Below, one piece after another: positions 50,460 to 59,123 of a stretch of 64,000 bases of DNA. This DNA comes from CAINEC01 sp046052065 (GTDB taxonomy: Bacteria; Bacteroidota; Bacteroidia; AKYH767-A; OLB10), in contig JBJOND010000002.1 of the NCBI GenBank assembly GCA_046052065.1, positions 1 to 64,000 on the forward strand. Direction: 5' to 3'. Numbering within the stretch: position 1 is the first letter of the stretch; the number at the start of each line of letters is the position of its first letter. The notes beneath the pieces are model-generated. The model worked only from the letters and a program-made list of their open reading frames with translations. It was not told where the DNA came from and did no database searches. The position numbers and the translations under genes are program-made.

Positions 50460-53009
50460 TTATCGCTGATCGAATCGGTCGTTCCGTTTAGTCAGTTTTA
50501 AATCCTGCAAAACACTTGATTTTACGTTAATTTGAAAATAATAATTCTGTTGAAATCCAAACGGAACCCAATTTAAACGCATTTCCCAGCAATGTAAATC
50601 GCGATAAATACCAAGGGATGTATAGGATAAGTCTTTTTGAATAAAATCATACCCCGAATTAAAATTCACTTTCCAAGCTTTTGTTACTTGAATATCACCA
50701 CTGAAGTTCAATGTTTGTGTTGTTTGATCAGCGGTGGTGAAATTGTTTTGATAAAACAAACTATACCCAACATAAAGATTAAACGGAACTGTATAGTCGA
50801 TATAATCTGCTGTGTTTTTATTAATGGTTTGCAATTCCTCCTTGGTTCCTTTATCTGAACTATAATTCTTTTTATTGTTCATGATAGAAAAGTTCAGCGA
50901 TAAATTGGCGTTATTCAAATGAGCAAGCTTTCCGTTTTCTTTTAACTCAAATTGATTGATGCGAGTACCTGCTTCAGTCACAACGTAAGGATCGAATACT
51001 CCCGCAAAATTAAAAGTGACTTTATCTAATAGTGTTGTTCTTCCCGATACACCTATTGGAGATAGGTTCATAGAGTCAAGGGCAAAATTGTAGTTCATAG
51101 AAGCAGCTAAACTTTCAAAAATTTTCAACTTTTTAATTACATCTGATGAATCCGTTTTAGTTCGCGTTTTCATCTCAAGGTTGTTATCTAGATTAAATGT
51201 TAATAATGATGACTTCCCTGATGCTGGTCCACCATACAAGGCCCCTTCAAAAATGGAATATTGTCCTGTTCTGCCAGTTGAATCTAACTGAACGGATTTG
51301 TAAACACCATAGGATGGGTCAGAAAAATCAGGTCGCCATGAATACCCAATTACAGGTGTCATAACGTGACGGATAGCTGCAATTTTTCCTTTCTTGAATT
51401 GTACTAATCCAAAAATTCTTGTATTTAAATTTGCTGCAAAAGCAAACTCACGAGCCGATTTAAATCCAGATAACGTATCTACAACCACCGACTTGGTCTC
51501 GGTATCAAAAGATTTTTCAATTGATTTTAAATACCATTTTTCAGAATAGGAAATACTCGGACTAACATTAAAATACTTTAGAAAAGTAAAAGAAGTACTT
51601 ATTGGAATAATATGTTGAATTCCGTAACGCAATTGTTTTAAAGATTCATCTCTGAATAGTAATGTATCTTTTGTTGCTATAGAATTCTGGAAGTTAGTTG
51701 TATAGCTCACTCCTATTTTTTCATACCATTTCATACTTCCAACTTGTGTCTTTTTCTTGAATGGTGAAATACGACCAATACCAAAAGTAGCAGATGGAAG
51801 ACTTACCGAAATATCCTTGGAGGTTGTGTTTTGTGAATGCGACATTCCTACACTTAAACTGATAGGCTTTCCTACCCACGACTTACTGTAAGCCACAGAA
51901 GATGCAAAAGTATTTGTGAGGAAGTTATTGGAGTTAGATAAATTAAACCTGTAAAATTCACTTGAACCAGCATTAACACTTGCACTAAAGGAAGTATTCG
52001 GTCTGGCTTTCGAATCCTGCGTATGATTCCAGCGAATAAAGAATCCTTTTTCAGTTCGATAGTCAGGCAATTCTTTCTGACTCACTTTAGTAAATGAATA
52101 ATTCAAAGAAAGATTTCCAGAATAGTGATAACGATTATTATAATTTGAAAATGCATTCAATCGGTAACTACCTCGCGAGTAAATATCACCTGTTAATGCT
52201 AAATCGAAATAGTCGCTTAATCCAAAGTAATAACCTCCGTTAGTTAGAAATACTCCCAATTGAACCGATTGTCCATAAGCCGGTATAAGAATTCCAGATG
52301 TACGAGCTTTTTTATTGGGAAAGAATCCAAATGGAATAGCAAATGGCGTAGGCACATCGCCAATTACTAACTCTGCAGGACCTGTTACAATTTTATTATC
52401 GGGAATAACTTTAATTTTAGAACTGGCGATATAATAATGTGGTTCTTCAGCTTCGCAAGTAGTGTAATACCCGTGTTTTATGTAAGTGGTATTGTCTGAT
52501 TCTTTCTTGACTGTTGATCCATGAATGTAACTATCACCTTGCTGAGTTGTTATTTCGGTAATGCGTCCCCGTTTGGTATCGAAATTATAACGAATACTAT
52601 CTGATTTAAATTCATCGTTATTTTGCTTAAAAACAGGATAGTTTACAGGGTTTCCTAAACTATCTGTTGTCCCACAAGCAAAAAGGTTACGATTGTTAAA
52701 GTTGAGTTCAATAAAATCAGCTTTTAAGTCGATATCCTCATAAGTAATATGCGCCTTTCCATACATATAAACCTTTTCATTCTCAAGATCATAAACAATT
52801 GAATCGAGGGCATCGTATTTCACTTTCGACTTGAAATCGGTTGCTATTTGTAATGAATCAACATTAATGCTATCAACGTCAGTTTTGGAAACATTAGTAC
52901 TATCGGATTGTGCTAACAAAACGTTGCTTATCGTCAGAAAGAAACATACGAAATACCAACATTTTAACGTTGACAAGTTGTAAGATTTAATACGAAACTG
53001 CTGTTGCAT
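50460..53009 (-). CDS. lptD: LPS assembly protein LptD (outer-membrane translocon)
   Basis: An outer-membrane barrel of about 849 residues that inserts lipopolysaccharide into the outer leaflet. A signal-like hydrophobic stretch (WYFVCFFLTISNVLLAQ) follows the N-terminus. An OstA-like beta-jellyroll domain with KADFIELNFNNRNLFACG and GRITEITTQQGDSYIHG lies at about 50-170. The long C-terminal half is the barrel (AIPFGFFPNKKARTSGILIPAYG is typical of LptD). I start at the ATG at 53009, because the longer frame begins with GTG and overlaps the divergent promoter. The Bacteroidota form lacks an obvious LptE neighbour. Confidence 0.9.
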   Translation of the reverse strand: MQQQFRIKSYNLSTLKCWYFVCFFLTISNVLLAQSDSTNVSKTDVDSINVDSLQIATDFKSKVKYDALDSIVYDLENEKVYMYGKAHITYEDIDLKADFIELNFNNRNLFACGTTDSLGNPVNYPVFKQNNDEFKSDSIRYNFDTKRGRITEITTQQGDSYIHGSTVKKESDNTTYIKHGYYTTCEAEEPHYYIASSKIKVIPDNKIVTGPAELVIGDVPTPFAIPFGFFPNKKARTSGILIPAYGQSVQLGVFLTNGGYYFGLSDYFDLALTGDIYSRGSYRLNAFSNYNNRYHYSGNLSLNYSFTKVSQKELPDYRTEKGFFIRWNHTQDSKARPNTSFSASVNAGSSEFYRFNLSNSNNFLTNTFASSVAYSKSWVGKPISLSVGMSHSQNTTSKDISVSLPSATFGIGRISPFKKKTQVGSMKWYEKIGVSYTTNFQNSIATKDTLLFRDESLKQLRYGIQHIIPISTSFTFLKYFNVSPSISYSEKWYLKSIEKSFDTETKSVVVDTLSGFKSAREFAFAANLNTRIFGLVQFKKGKIAAIRHVMTPVIGYSWRPDFSDPSYGVYKSVQLDSTGRTGQYSIFEGALYGGPASGKSSLLTFNLDNNLEMKTRTKTDSSDVIKKLKIFESLAASMNYNFALDSMNLSPIGVSGRTTLLDKVTFNFAGVFDPYVVTEAGTRINQFELKENGKLAHLNNANLSLNFSIMNNKKNYSSDKGTKEELQTINKNTADYIDYTVPFNLYVGYSLFYQNNFTTADQTTQTLNFSGDIQVTKAWKVNFNSGYDFIQKDLSYTSLGIYRDLHCWEMRLNWVPFGFQQNYYFQINVKSSVLQDLKLTKRNDRFDQR

Positions 53010-53025
53010 TCCTACTTTAAGCACT

Positions 53026-53033
53026 TAATTTTG
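53026..53033 (+). promoter_or_regulatory. Predicted -7 box of the amidase gene
   Basis: TAATTTTG, 21 bp upstream of the ATG at 53055. It lies 5 bp from the opposing -7 box of lptD. Confidence 0.5.
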
Positions 53034-53038
53034 TTTTG

Positions 53039-53046
53039 CAAAGTTA
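53039..53046 (-). promoter_or_regulatory. Predicted -7 box of lptD
   Basis: TAACTTTG on the minus strand, 29 bp upstream of the lptD ATG at 53009. The predicted start point falls in or next to the amidase -7 box. Confidence 0.5.
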
Positions 53047-53054
53047 CTCATTCC

Positions 53055-54314
53055 ATGGTGAAACGGATATTTACTCTTTTATTTACTTTTTATTTTTCTA
53101 TTTTTTCATGTTTTTCAGACGTACCAGGTAAGAAAACAGGATATAAAATCAGAACTATAGTTATTGATGCTGGTCATGGTGGACATGATACAGGTTGTTT
53201 AGGTTCAGACTCCAGAGAAAAGGATGTTGCCCTTAAAATGGCTTTAAAGTTAGGAAAACTCATAGAGGCTAATTGTCCCGATGTTAATGTGGTTTATACC
53301 CGAAAAACAGATGTTTTTATCCCATTAATTGAACGTGCTAATATTGCAAATAGAGCAAAAGCTGATTTGTTCATATGTATTCACCTGAATTCAGGCCCTA
53401 AATCAGCATATGGTGCTGAAACATTTGTAATGGGATTACATAAGTCAGATGATAATTTAAATGTTGCTAAACGAGAGAATGCGGCTATTTTATTAGAAGA
53501 TAATTACGAAAGAAACTACGATGGTTTCGACCCTAATTCGCCTGAAGCAAATATTATTTTTTCGCTTTATCAGAATCAATTTATGCAGCAAAGTTTAAGT
53601 TTTGCGGCTAAAATTCAGATGCAGTTTAAGGATAATTCAAAAAGATATAGTCGTGGTGTAAAACAAGCGGGTTTTTTAGTTTTATATAAAACAGCGATGC
53701 CATCTGTGCTTATTGAAAGTGGATTTTTAACTAATGATGGCGACCAACGATTCTTAAGCAGTGATGCCGGGCAGGCAAGTATGGCATCTTCTATTTACAG
53801 AGCTTTCAAATCATACAAAGCTGAATTAGAAACTGGTATTGTTATTAATGATAAAATTGATATACAAGAAGATAGAGCTGAAGAAAAAGCGGACACTAAC
53901 AAAAATGATAATAAACCAACTTCGGACAACACAATCAACGATCAGAAATCGGATAAAAAAGAAGCTGAAGTAAGCACCGTAATTAAAGTTGTCGATACAA
54001 CTAAAACTAATAAAGTCGAAAAAACAACTACAAAGACAGATATAGATTATTCAAAGATTGCTTTTATTACAATTCAAGTGGGCGCGGTTAAAGAAGGTGG
54101 TGCAATTTCGCCTAAGGTCAATGACTTAAAAACTGTTTTTAATATCACTTTCGATGATGGTTATACCAGATATTTTGTAGGTCGTTTTTCTACAATTGCT
54201 GATGCTAAAGTTCGTCTTGAAAAACTGAAAGAAGCTGGATTTGAAGATGCATTTATGACAGCTTATGATCAGCTTGTAAAAGTAAAATGCTCTGATGTTC
54301 AGAATAAGAAGTAG
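53055..54314 (+). CDS. N-acetylmuramoyl-L-alanine amidase with SPOR-like tail
   Basis: A 419-residue exported zinc amidase that cuts the bond between muramic acid and L-Ala in peptidoglycan. I start at the ATG at 53055, which gives a signal peptide (IFTLLFTFYFSIFSCF). Amidase_3 ligands are visible: DAGHGGHDTG with His41, REKD with Glu55, the CIHLNS histidine and LIESGFLTN with the catalytic glutamate. A Lys/Asp/Thr-rich linker (about 265-335) leads to a C-terminal domain of about 80 residues (ITIQVGA, YFVGRFSTIADAKVRLEKLK) that resembles SPOR, which binds denuded glycan at division sites. Divergent from lptD. Confidence 0.9.
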   Translation: MVKRIFTLLFTFYFSIFSCFSDVPGKKTGYKIRTIVIDAGHGGHDTGCLGSDSREKDVALKMALKLGKLIEANCPDVNVVYTRKTDVFIPLIERANIANRAKADLFICIHLNSGPKSAYGAETFVMGLHKSDDNLNVAKRENAAILLEDNYERNYDGFDPNSPEANIIFSLYQNQFMQQSLSFAAKIQMQFKDNSKRYSRGVKQAGFLVLYKTAMPSVLIESGFLTNDGDQRFLSSDAGQASMASSIYRAFKSYKAELETGIVINDKIDIQEDRAEEKADTNKNDNKPTSDNTINDQKSDKKEAEVSTVIKVVDTTKTNKVEKTTTKTDIDYSKIAFITIQVGAVKEGGAISPKVNDLKTVFNITFDDGYTRYFVGRFSTIADAKVRLEKLKEAGFEDAFMTAYDQLVKVKCSDVQNKK

Positions 54315-54443
54315 TTTTCGATTGATTTTTATTATCCAAAAACCACTGATTTAATCAACATTTTTTTGCTTAAAAATAACTTTCAATTTTAAAATTTGTT
54401 TGCTTGAATATTATTACTTTGCAAGAGTTGAAATTTATTGATT

Positions 54444-55757
54444 ATGATAGCTAATATTCTGTTTGTTTTATTGCTGATTGCTGGCGTTGGTTTGTTTACA
54501 AAAAAAATCAGATCGGTTATTCGAAATATTAAACTGGGTCAGGATATCGACCTTAGCGACCGACCAATGGAGCGTTTGCAAACTATGATTCGTGTGGCTC
54601 TTGGTCAATCGAAGATGGGTAGTCGTCCAGTGGCTGCTTTCTTTCATGTTATTTTATATGTTGGATTTATTATCATCAATATAGAAGTCATAGAAATTAT
54701 TATTGATGGAATCTTTGGTACGCACAGAGTATTATCCTTTTTAGGTAGCTTTTATAATTTCCTTATTGGCTCATTTGAATATCTTGCCTTCTTAGTATTG
54801 ATTGCTTGTTTTGTTTTTCTATCAAGAAGAAATATTATAAAGCTTAAACGTTTCCACATGAAGGAAATGACGAAATGGCCTAAGTCGGATGCAAACATCA
54901 TTCTATTCGTTGAAATATTTTTAATGTCAGCTTTCTTAATCATGAATGCTTGTGATTTTAAACTTCAGTTATTACAATCGGAACATTATTTCAAGGGTGA
55001 GATTGTAGGTGCATTTCCTATTTCATCTTTTCTAATTTCATTTTTACCAAGTGATGTATCATCATTAGTATTTATTGAGCGTTTTTGTTGGTGGTTTCAT
55101 ATCATCGGAATTTTAGCTTTCCTAAATTACGTTCCGTACTCGAAGCATTTTCATATCATGTTAGCTTTTCCAAATACCTATTACAGCAAGTTAACGCCTA
55201 AAGGGCAGTTTTCGAATATGGAGAGTGTAACGAATGAAGTGAAATTGATGCTTGATCCGAGTGCTGTTCCCCCTCCTGCTGATGCACCTCCTGCTCGTTT
55301 TGGTGCAAAGGATGTTCAGGATTTAACCTGGAAACAATTAATGGATTCTTATTCGTGTACGGAATGTGGCCGCTGTACCTCTGCTTGTCCTGCCAACTTA
55401 ACAGGTAAACTTCTTTCTCCTCGTAAGATAATGATGGATACACGTGACCGTTTGGAAGAAGTTGGAAAAAACATGGATCAGCATGGTGCCGATTATAAAG
55501 ACGAGAAATCTCTGTTGGGAAGTTATATTACAGAAGAGGAATTATGGGCTTGCACAAGTTGTAATGCATGTACAGAAGCTTGCCCTGTGAATATTGATCC
55601 ATTATCAATCATCATCGACATGAGAAGATATTTAGTGATGGAACAATCAACAGCACCGGCTGAATTGCAAGGTATGTTTTCGAAGATTGAAAACAACGGA
55701 GCTCCTTGGCAGTTTCCTGCATCCGACCGAATGAATTGGACAAAAGATGAAAATTAA
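54444..55757 (+). CDS. Membrane 4Fe-4S dicluster protein (HdrD/GlpC-like, first half)
   Basis: A 437-residue inner-membrane protein with about five hydrophobic segments in residues 1-240 and a cytosolic dicluster domain. The two cluster motifs are CTECGRCTSACP and CTSCNACTEACP at about 300-380. The membrane part resembles a NarI/DsrM-like haem-binding subunit (MASRPVAAFFHVILYVGF type text; here GSRPVAAFFHVILYVGF), with histidines that could ligate haem. I start at the ATG at 54444, as the longer frame opens with TTG. With the CCG-domain gene 21 bp downstream it makes a heterodisulfide-reductase-like pair, and electron donor and acceptor are unknown. Confidence 0.82.
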   Translation: MIANILFVLLLIAGVGLFTKKIRSVIRNIKLGQDIDLSDRPMERLQTMIRVALGQSKMGSRPVAAFFHVILYVGFIIINIEVIEIIIDGIFGTHRVLSFLGSFYNFLIGSFEYLAFLVLIACFVFLSRRNIIKLKRFHMKEMTKWPKSDANIILFVEIFLMSAFLIMNACDFKLQLLQSEHYFKGEIVGAFPISSFLISFLPSDVSSLVFIERFCWWFHIIGILAFLNYVPYSKHFHIMLAFPNTYYSKLTPKGQFSNMESVTNEVKLMLDPSAVPPPADAPPARFGAKDVQDLTWKQLMDSYSCTECGRCTSACPANLTGKLLSPRKIMMDTRDRLEEVGKNMDQHGADYKDEKSLLGSYITEEELWACTSCNACTEACPVNIDPLSIIIDMRRYLVMEQSTAPAELQGMFSKIENNGAPWQFPASDRMNWTKDEN

Positions 55758-55778
55758 TTAACCACTGCGAATAAAAAA

Positions 55779-56570
55779 ATGGAAAAATTAGTTGTACCAA
55801 CAATGGCCGAGATGATGGCTAAAGGAGAAAAACCAGAAGTTTTATTTTGGGTGGGATGCGCAGGTAGTTTTGATGACCGTGCAAAAAAAGTAACTAAAGC
55901 AGTTGCTAAAATATTACAACATACAGGAGTTAATTTCGCTGTATTAGGTACCGAAGAAAGCTGTACTGGTGATCCTGCCAAACGTGCAGGACATGAATTT
56001 TTGTTTCAGATGCAAGCCATGAGTAATGTGATGGTACTTAACGGCTACGAAGTAACAAAGATTGTTACAGCTTGTCCGCATTGCTTCAATACAATAAAGA
56101 ACGAATACCCTGCCCTCGGTGGAAACTATGAAGTAGTTCATCACTCGCAATTATTACAACAATTAATTGACAACGGAAGATTAAAAGTAGAAGGCGGTAG
56201 TTTTCAAGGTAAGAAAATAACTTTCCATGACCCATGTTATTTAGGCCGTGCGAATGGAGAATACGAAGCTCCCCGTTCTGTTATTCAGAAGTTAGATATT
56301 TATTTTACTGAAATGAAACGTAGTCGTGCAAACGGATTATGTTGTGGCGCTGGTGGTGCACAAATGTTTAAAGAACCTGAAAATGGTAATAAAGACATTA
56401 ACATCGAACGTGCTGAAGAAGCATTACAATTAAACCCTGAAATAATTGCTGTTGGCTGTCCGTTTTGTATGACCATGCTTTCGGATGGTGTAAAGAATTT
56501 TAATAAAGAGCATGATGTTCAGGTTAAAGACATTGCTGAAATGATTGCTGAAGCAATTGATATAAAATAA
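55779..56570 (+). CDS. CCG-domain Fe-S protein (HdrB/LutA-like, second half)
   Basis: A 263-residue cytosolic protein with two cysteine-rich CCG-type domains. The first has VGCAGSFD and TACPHCFNT; the second has HDPCYLGR, GLCCGAGGAQM and VGCPFCMTML. These motifs bind a 4Fe-4S cluster in heterodisulfide-reductase and lactate-oxidase proteins. It pairs with the membrane dicluster protein just upstream, so together they form an HdrDE-like complex. mlaE starts 3 bp after its stop, which puts electron transfer and lipid transport genes in one transcript. Confidence 0.85.
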   Translation: MEKLVVPTMAEMMAKGEKPEVLFWVGCAGSFDDRAKKVTKAVAKILQHTGVNFAVLGTEESCTGDPAKRAGHEFLFQMQAMSNVMVLNGYEVTKIVTACPHCFNTIKNEYPALGGNYEVVHHSQLLQQLIDNGRLKVEGGSFQGKKITFHDPCYLGRANGEYEAPRSVIQKLDIYFTEMKRSRANGLCCGAGGAQMFKEPENGNKDINIERAEEALQLNPEIIAVGCPFCMTMLSDGVKNFNKEHDVQVKDIAEMIAEAIDIK

Positions 56571-56573
56571 CGA

Positions 56574-57347
56574 ATGGATAATCAACAAACAGGTTATAAG
56601 CATTTCATTGAGGAAGTTGGAAATATTTCTGCTTTCACATGGAAGTTTATTAAAGCCTTTTTTAATCGTAAACAAGAATGGAAAGAAATTATCCGTCAGT
56701 GTTACATTATCGGTTATCAGTCGATGCCATTAGTAGGAATCACCGCTTTTATTATGGGATTGGTTTTAACTGTTCAATCGCGACCTACACTCGAAGAATT
56801 TGGTGCTGTTAGTTATCTGCCAGCTATGGTTGCATTATCAATGGTTCGTGAAATTGGTCCTGTAGTTACAGCATTAATTTGTGCTGGTAAAATTGGCTCT
56901 AGTATAGGTGCTGAATTGGGTTCTATGCGCGTGACAGAACAGATTGACGCAATGGAAGTATCAGGAACAAATCCGTTTAGGTATTTAGTTGTAACACGCG
57001 TAACGGCTTGTATTTTTATGTTACCTGTTTTGGTAGTTGTTGCAGATGGGATTTCATTGTATGCTTCTTATTTAGGCGTTAATTTAAAAGGAGTTTTAAC
57101 TTGGAATTTGTATTACCATCAAGTTTTTGAATCGTTATCATTCTCTGATATTTTGCCAGCATACATCAAGACCTATTTCTTCGGTTTAGCAATTGGAATT
57201 ATTGGATGTTATAAAGGATACTACTCAAATAAAGGAACAGAAGGTGTAGGAATAGCAGCCAACTCTGCAGTAGTTGTTTCATCGTTAGTTGTATTTATTA
57301 TGGATTTAATTGCAGTTCAAATCGCAGACATGTTAGGATATACTTAA
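56574..57347 (+). CDS. mlaE: MlaE-type ABC transporter permease
   Basis: A 257-residue inner-membrane permease of the MCE/Mla system that moves phospholipids between the membranes. About six hydrophobic segments, with family text MVREIGPVVTALICAGKIGSSIGAELGSMRVTEQIDAMEVSG being the characteristic cytosolic loop. Its neighbours supply the ATPase (57350-58090) and the MCE protein (58087-59055). The gap to the Fe-S gene before it is 3 bp, and to mlaF 2 bp. Whether transport is retrograde or anterograde is not visible from sequence. Confidence 0.92.
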   Translation: MDNQQTGYKHFIEEVGNISAFTWKFIKAFFNRKQEWKEIIRQCYIIGYQSMPLVGITAFIMGLVLTVQSRPTLEEFGAVSYLPAMVALSMVREIGPVVTALICAGKIGSSIGAELGSMRVTEQIDAMEVSGTNPFRYLVVTRVTACIFMLPVLVVVADGISLYASYLGVNLKGVLTWNLYYHQVFESLSFSDILPAYIKTYFFGLAIGIIGCYKGYYSNKGTEGVGIAANSAVVVSSLVVFIMDLIAVQIADMLGYT

Positions 57348-57349
57348 TC

Positions 57350-58090
57350 ATGAAAGAGGAAGCAGTAGTTGTAACAAATAACCTTGTAAAATCATTCGGG
57401 AATAACCATGTCCTGAAAGGATTTAACATGGACTTGCAAAAGGGTGAGAACTTAGTTGTATTAGGAAAATCAGGTTCAGGAAAATCAGTTTTGATTAAAT
57501 GCATGGTAGGTTTATTATATCCCGACAGCGGTAGTGTAAAAGTATTCGGACAAGAAGTAGCTGATTTATCCGTTGATGAATTGGATGATTTAAGAACGAG
57601 AATTGGATTTTTATTTCAGAGTAGTGCCTTGTATGATTCCATGACAGTAAGAGAAAATTTAGAGTTTCCTTTAAAACGACATCATCCTAAATTGAATCAG
57701 AAAGAAGTAGATGATTTAGTAATGGAAGCATTAGCAAATGTTGGATTGGAAAGAGCTGTTGATTTAATGCCTTCTGAACTTTCCGGTGGTATGAGAAAGC
57801 GTATTGGTTTAGCCAGAACGCTAATTTTAAAACCAGAAATAATGTTATATGATGAGCCTACAACAGGTTTAGATCCAGTAACAAGTAGAGAAATAAGTGA
57901 ATTAATATTAGAAGTACAAAACAATTATAAAACATCATCAATCATTATTACTCATGATATGGATTGTGCCCGTACTGTTGCTAACCGTGTAATTATTTTA
58001 ATTAACGGCGAACGATATGCAATGGGTACTTTTGATGAGTTAATGAAGTCTGATGACCCTCAATTAAAACCCTTCTTTGCGGCATTATGA
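57350..58090 (+). CDS. mlaF: MlaF-type ABC transporter ATPase
   Basis: A 246-residue cytosolic ATPase of the Mla transporter. Walker A is GKSGSGKS at about 39-46, the signature is LSGGMRKRIGLART, Walker B is IMLYDEPTTGLDP and the switch histidine is in ITHDM. LFQSSALYDSMTV is typical of the Mla/Mkl ATPases. The stop overlaps the MCE gene start (ATGA). MlaB, the STAS partner of proteobacterial MlaF, is not here. Confidence 0.93.
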   Translation: MKEEAVVVTNNLVKSFGNNHVLKGFNMDLQKGENLVVLGKSGSGKSVLIKCMVGLLYPDSGSVKVFGQEVADLSVDELDDLRTRIGFLFQSSALYDSMTVRENLEFPLKRHHPKLNQKEVDDLVMEALANVGLERAVDLMPSELSGGMRKRIGLARTLILKPEIMLYDEPTTGLDPVTSREISELILEVQNNYKTSSIIITHDMDCARTVANRVIILINGERYAMGTFDELMKSDDPQLKPFFAAL

Positions 58091-59055
58091 AAAATAAATA
58101 TTCGAATTTTAAATTAGGTATATTCGTTACAGTTAGTCTTGTTTTGCTAATTGTTTCGCTATATTTTATAGGTAATAAAAAGCATATGTTTTCTAAAACA
58201 ACTACTATCTATGCGGTTTTTCATAGCATAGATGGACTTAGAGCTGGAAACAATGTTAGGTTTGCTGGAATTGATATAGGAACAATTAGTAAGGTGAAAA
58301 TAATCAATGACACAACGGTGATTGTATCTATACAAATTGAAGAAGATTCTAAAAGATTTATTTGTAAAAATGCAGTTGCAGATGTCGGATCAGATGGATT
58401 AATGGGAAATAAATTAGTCAATATTAATCCGAATGAAGTGCCAGCACCTCCTATTGAAAACAATGATACAATACAATCGATTACTCCAATTGCAAGTGAT
58501 CAGATGATTCGCACTTTAAACAATACGAACAACAACGTTCTTGATATCACCAACGATTTAAAGAGTATCACTAAACGTATCAATGCAAGTAATGCCTTAT
58601 GGTCATTATTATCAGATACGGGAGCCGCAAATCAGTTACTTGCAACTATCGACAAATTAGAAAGCACTGCAAATAATGCCAACCGACTTTCATCAGATGC
58701 TTCTCAGCTAGTAAAGGATATCAAAGCAGGAAAAGGAAGCGCTGGTAAATTTTTAGTAGAAGATTCAATTGCTAATGAAATGGAATCCTTGTTAAGCAAC
58801 TTAAATGACGCATCTGATACCGCAAAACTTGCTTTACATCATATGCACGAATTCATGAAAGACCTTAACATGACCCCTGGATCGTTAGGTGTTTTAGCAA
58901 GAGATACAGTGATGGCAAATGATATGAAGTCGATGATGTTTAATTTAAAGGAAAGTACGTATCATTTAGATGAAAATATGAAAGCCCTACAAGGGAATGT
59001 ATTCTTTAGAAAGTATTTTAAGAATCAAGAAAAGAAGAAGAAAGCAGGGAAGTAA
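58087..59055 (+). CDS. mlaD: MCE-family lipid-binding protein (MlaD)
   Basis: A 322-residue membrane-anchored MCE protein. A hydrophobic N-terminal span at about residues 10-28 (LGIFVTVSLVLLIVSLYFIG) anchors it. The MCE domain at about 38-115 has YAVFHSIDGLRAGNNVRFAGIDIGTI. The C-terminal two-thirds is helical with coiled-coil character (SLLSNLNDASDTAKLALHHMH) and may extend into the periplasm as in tunnel-forming MCE proteins. It closes the mla cluster; MlaC is absent, as is usual in Bacteroidota. A bidirectional terminator follows. Confidence 0.92.
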   Translation: MKNKYSNFKLGIFVTVSLVLLIVSLYFIGNKKHMFSKTTTIYAVFHSIDGLRAGNNVRFAGIDIGTISKVKIINDTTVIVSIQIEEDSKRFICKNAVADVGSDGLMGNKLVNINPNEVPAPPIENNDTIQSITPIASDQMIRTLNNTNNNVLDITNDLKSITKRINASNALWSLLSDTGAANQLLATIDKLESTANNANRLSSDASQLVKDIKAGKGSAGKFLVEDSIANEMESLLSNLNDASDTAKLALHHMHEFMKDLNMTPGSLGVLARDTVMANDMKSMMFNLKESTYHLDENMKALQGNVFFRKYFKNQEKKKKAGK

Positions 59056-59068
59056 AAAAACTCTCACA

Positions 59069-59106
59069 AAAAAAAGGACCACTTCAAATTGATGTGGTCC
59101 TTTTTT
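59069..59106. terminator. Bidirectional terminator after mlaD
   Basis: GGACCAC with A's before it (59069-59082) pairs with GTGGTCC plus six T's (59094-59106). It serves mlaD on the plus strand and the M16 protease gene on the minus strand. Confidence 0.92.
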
Positions 59107-59123
59107 ATATTTAACTATGTTTG

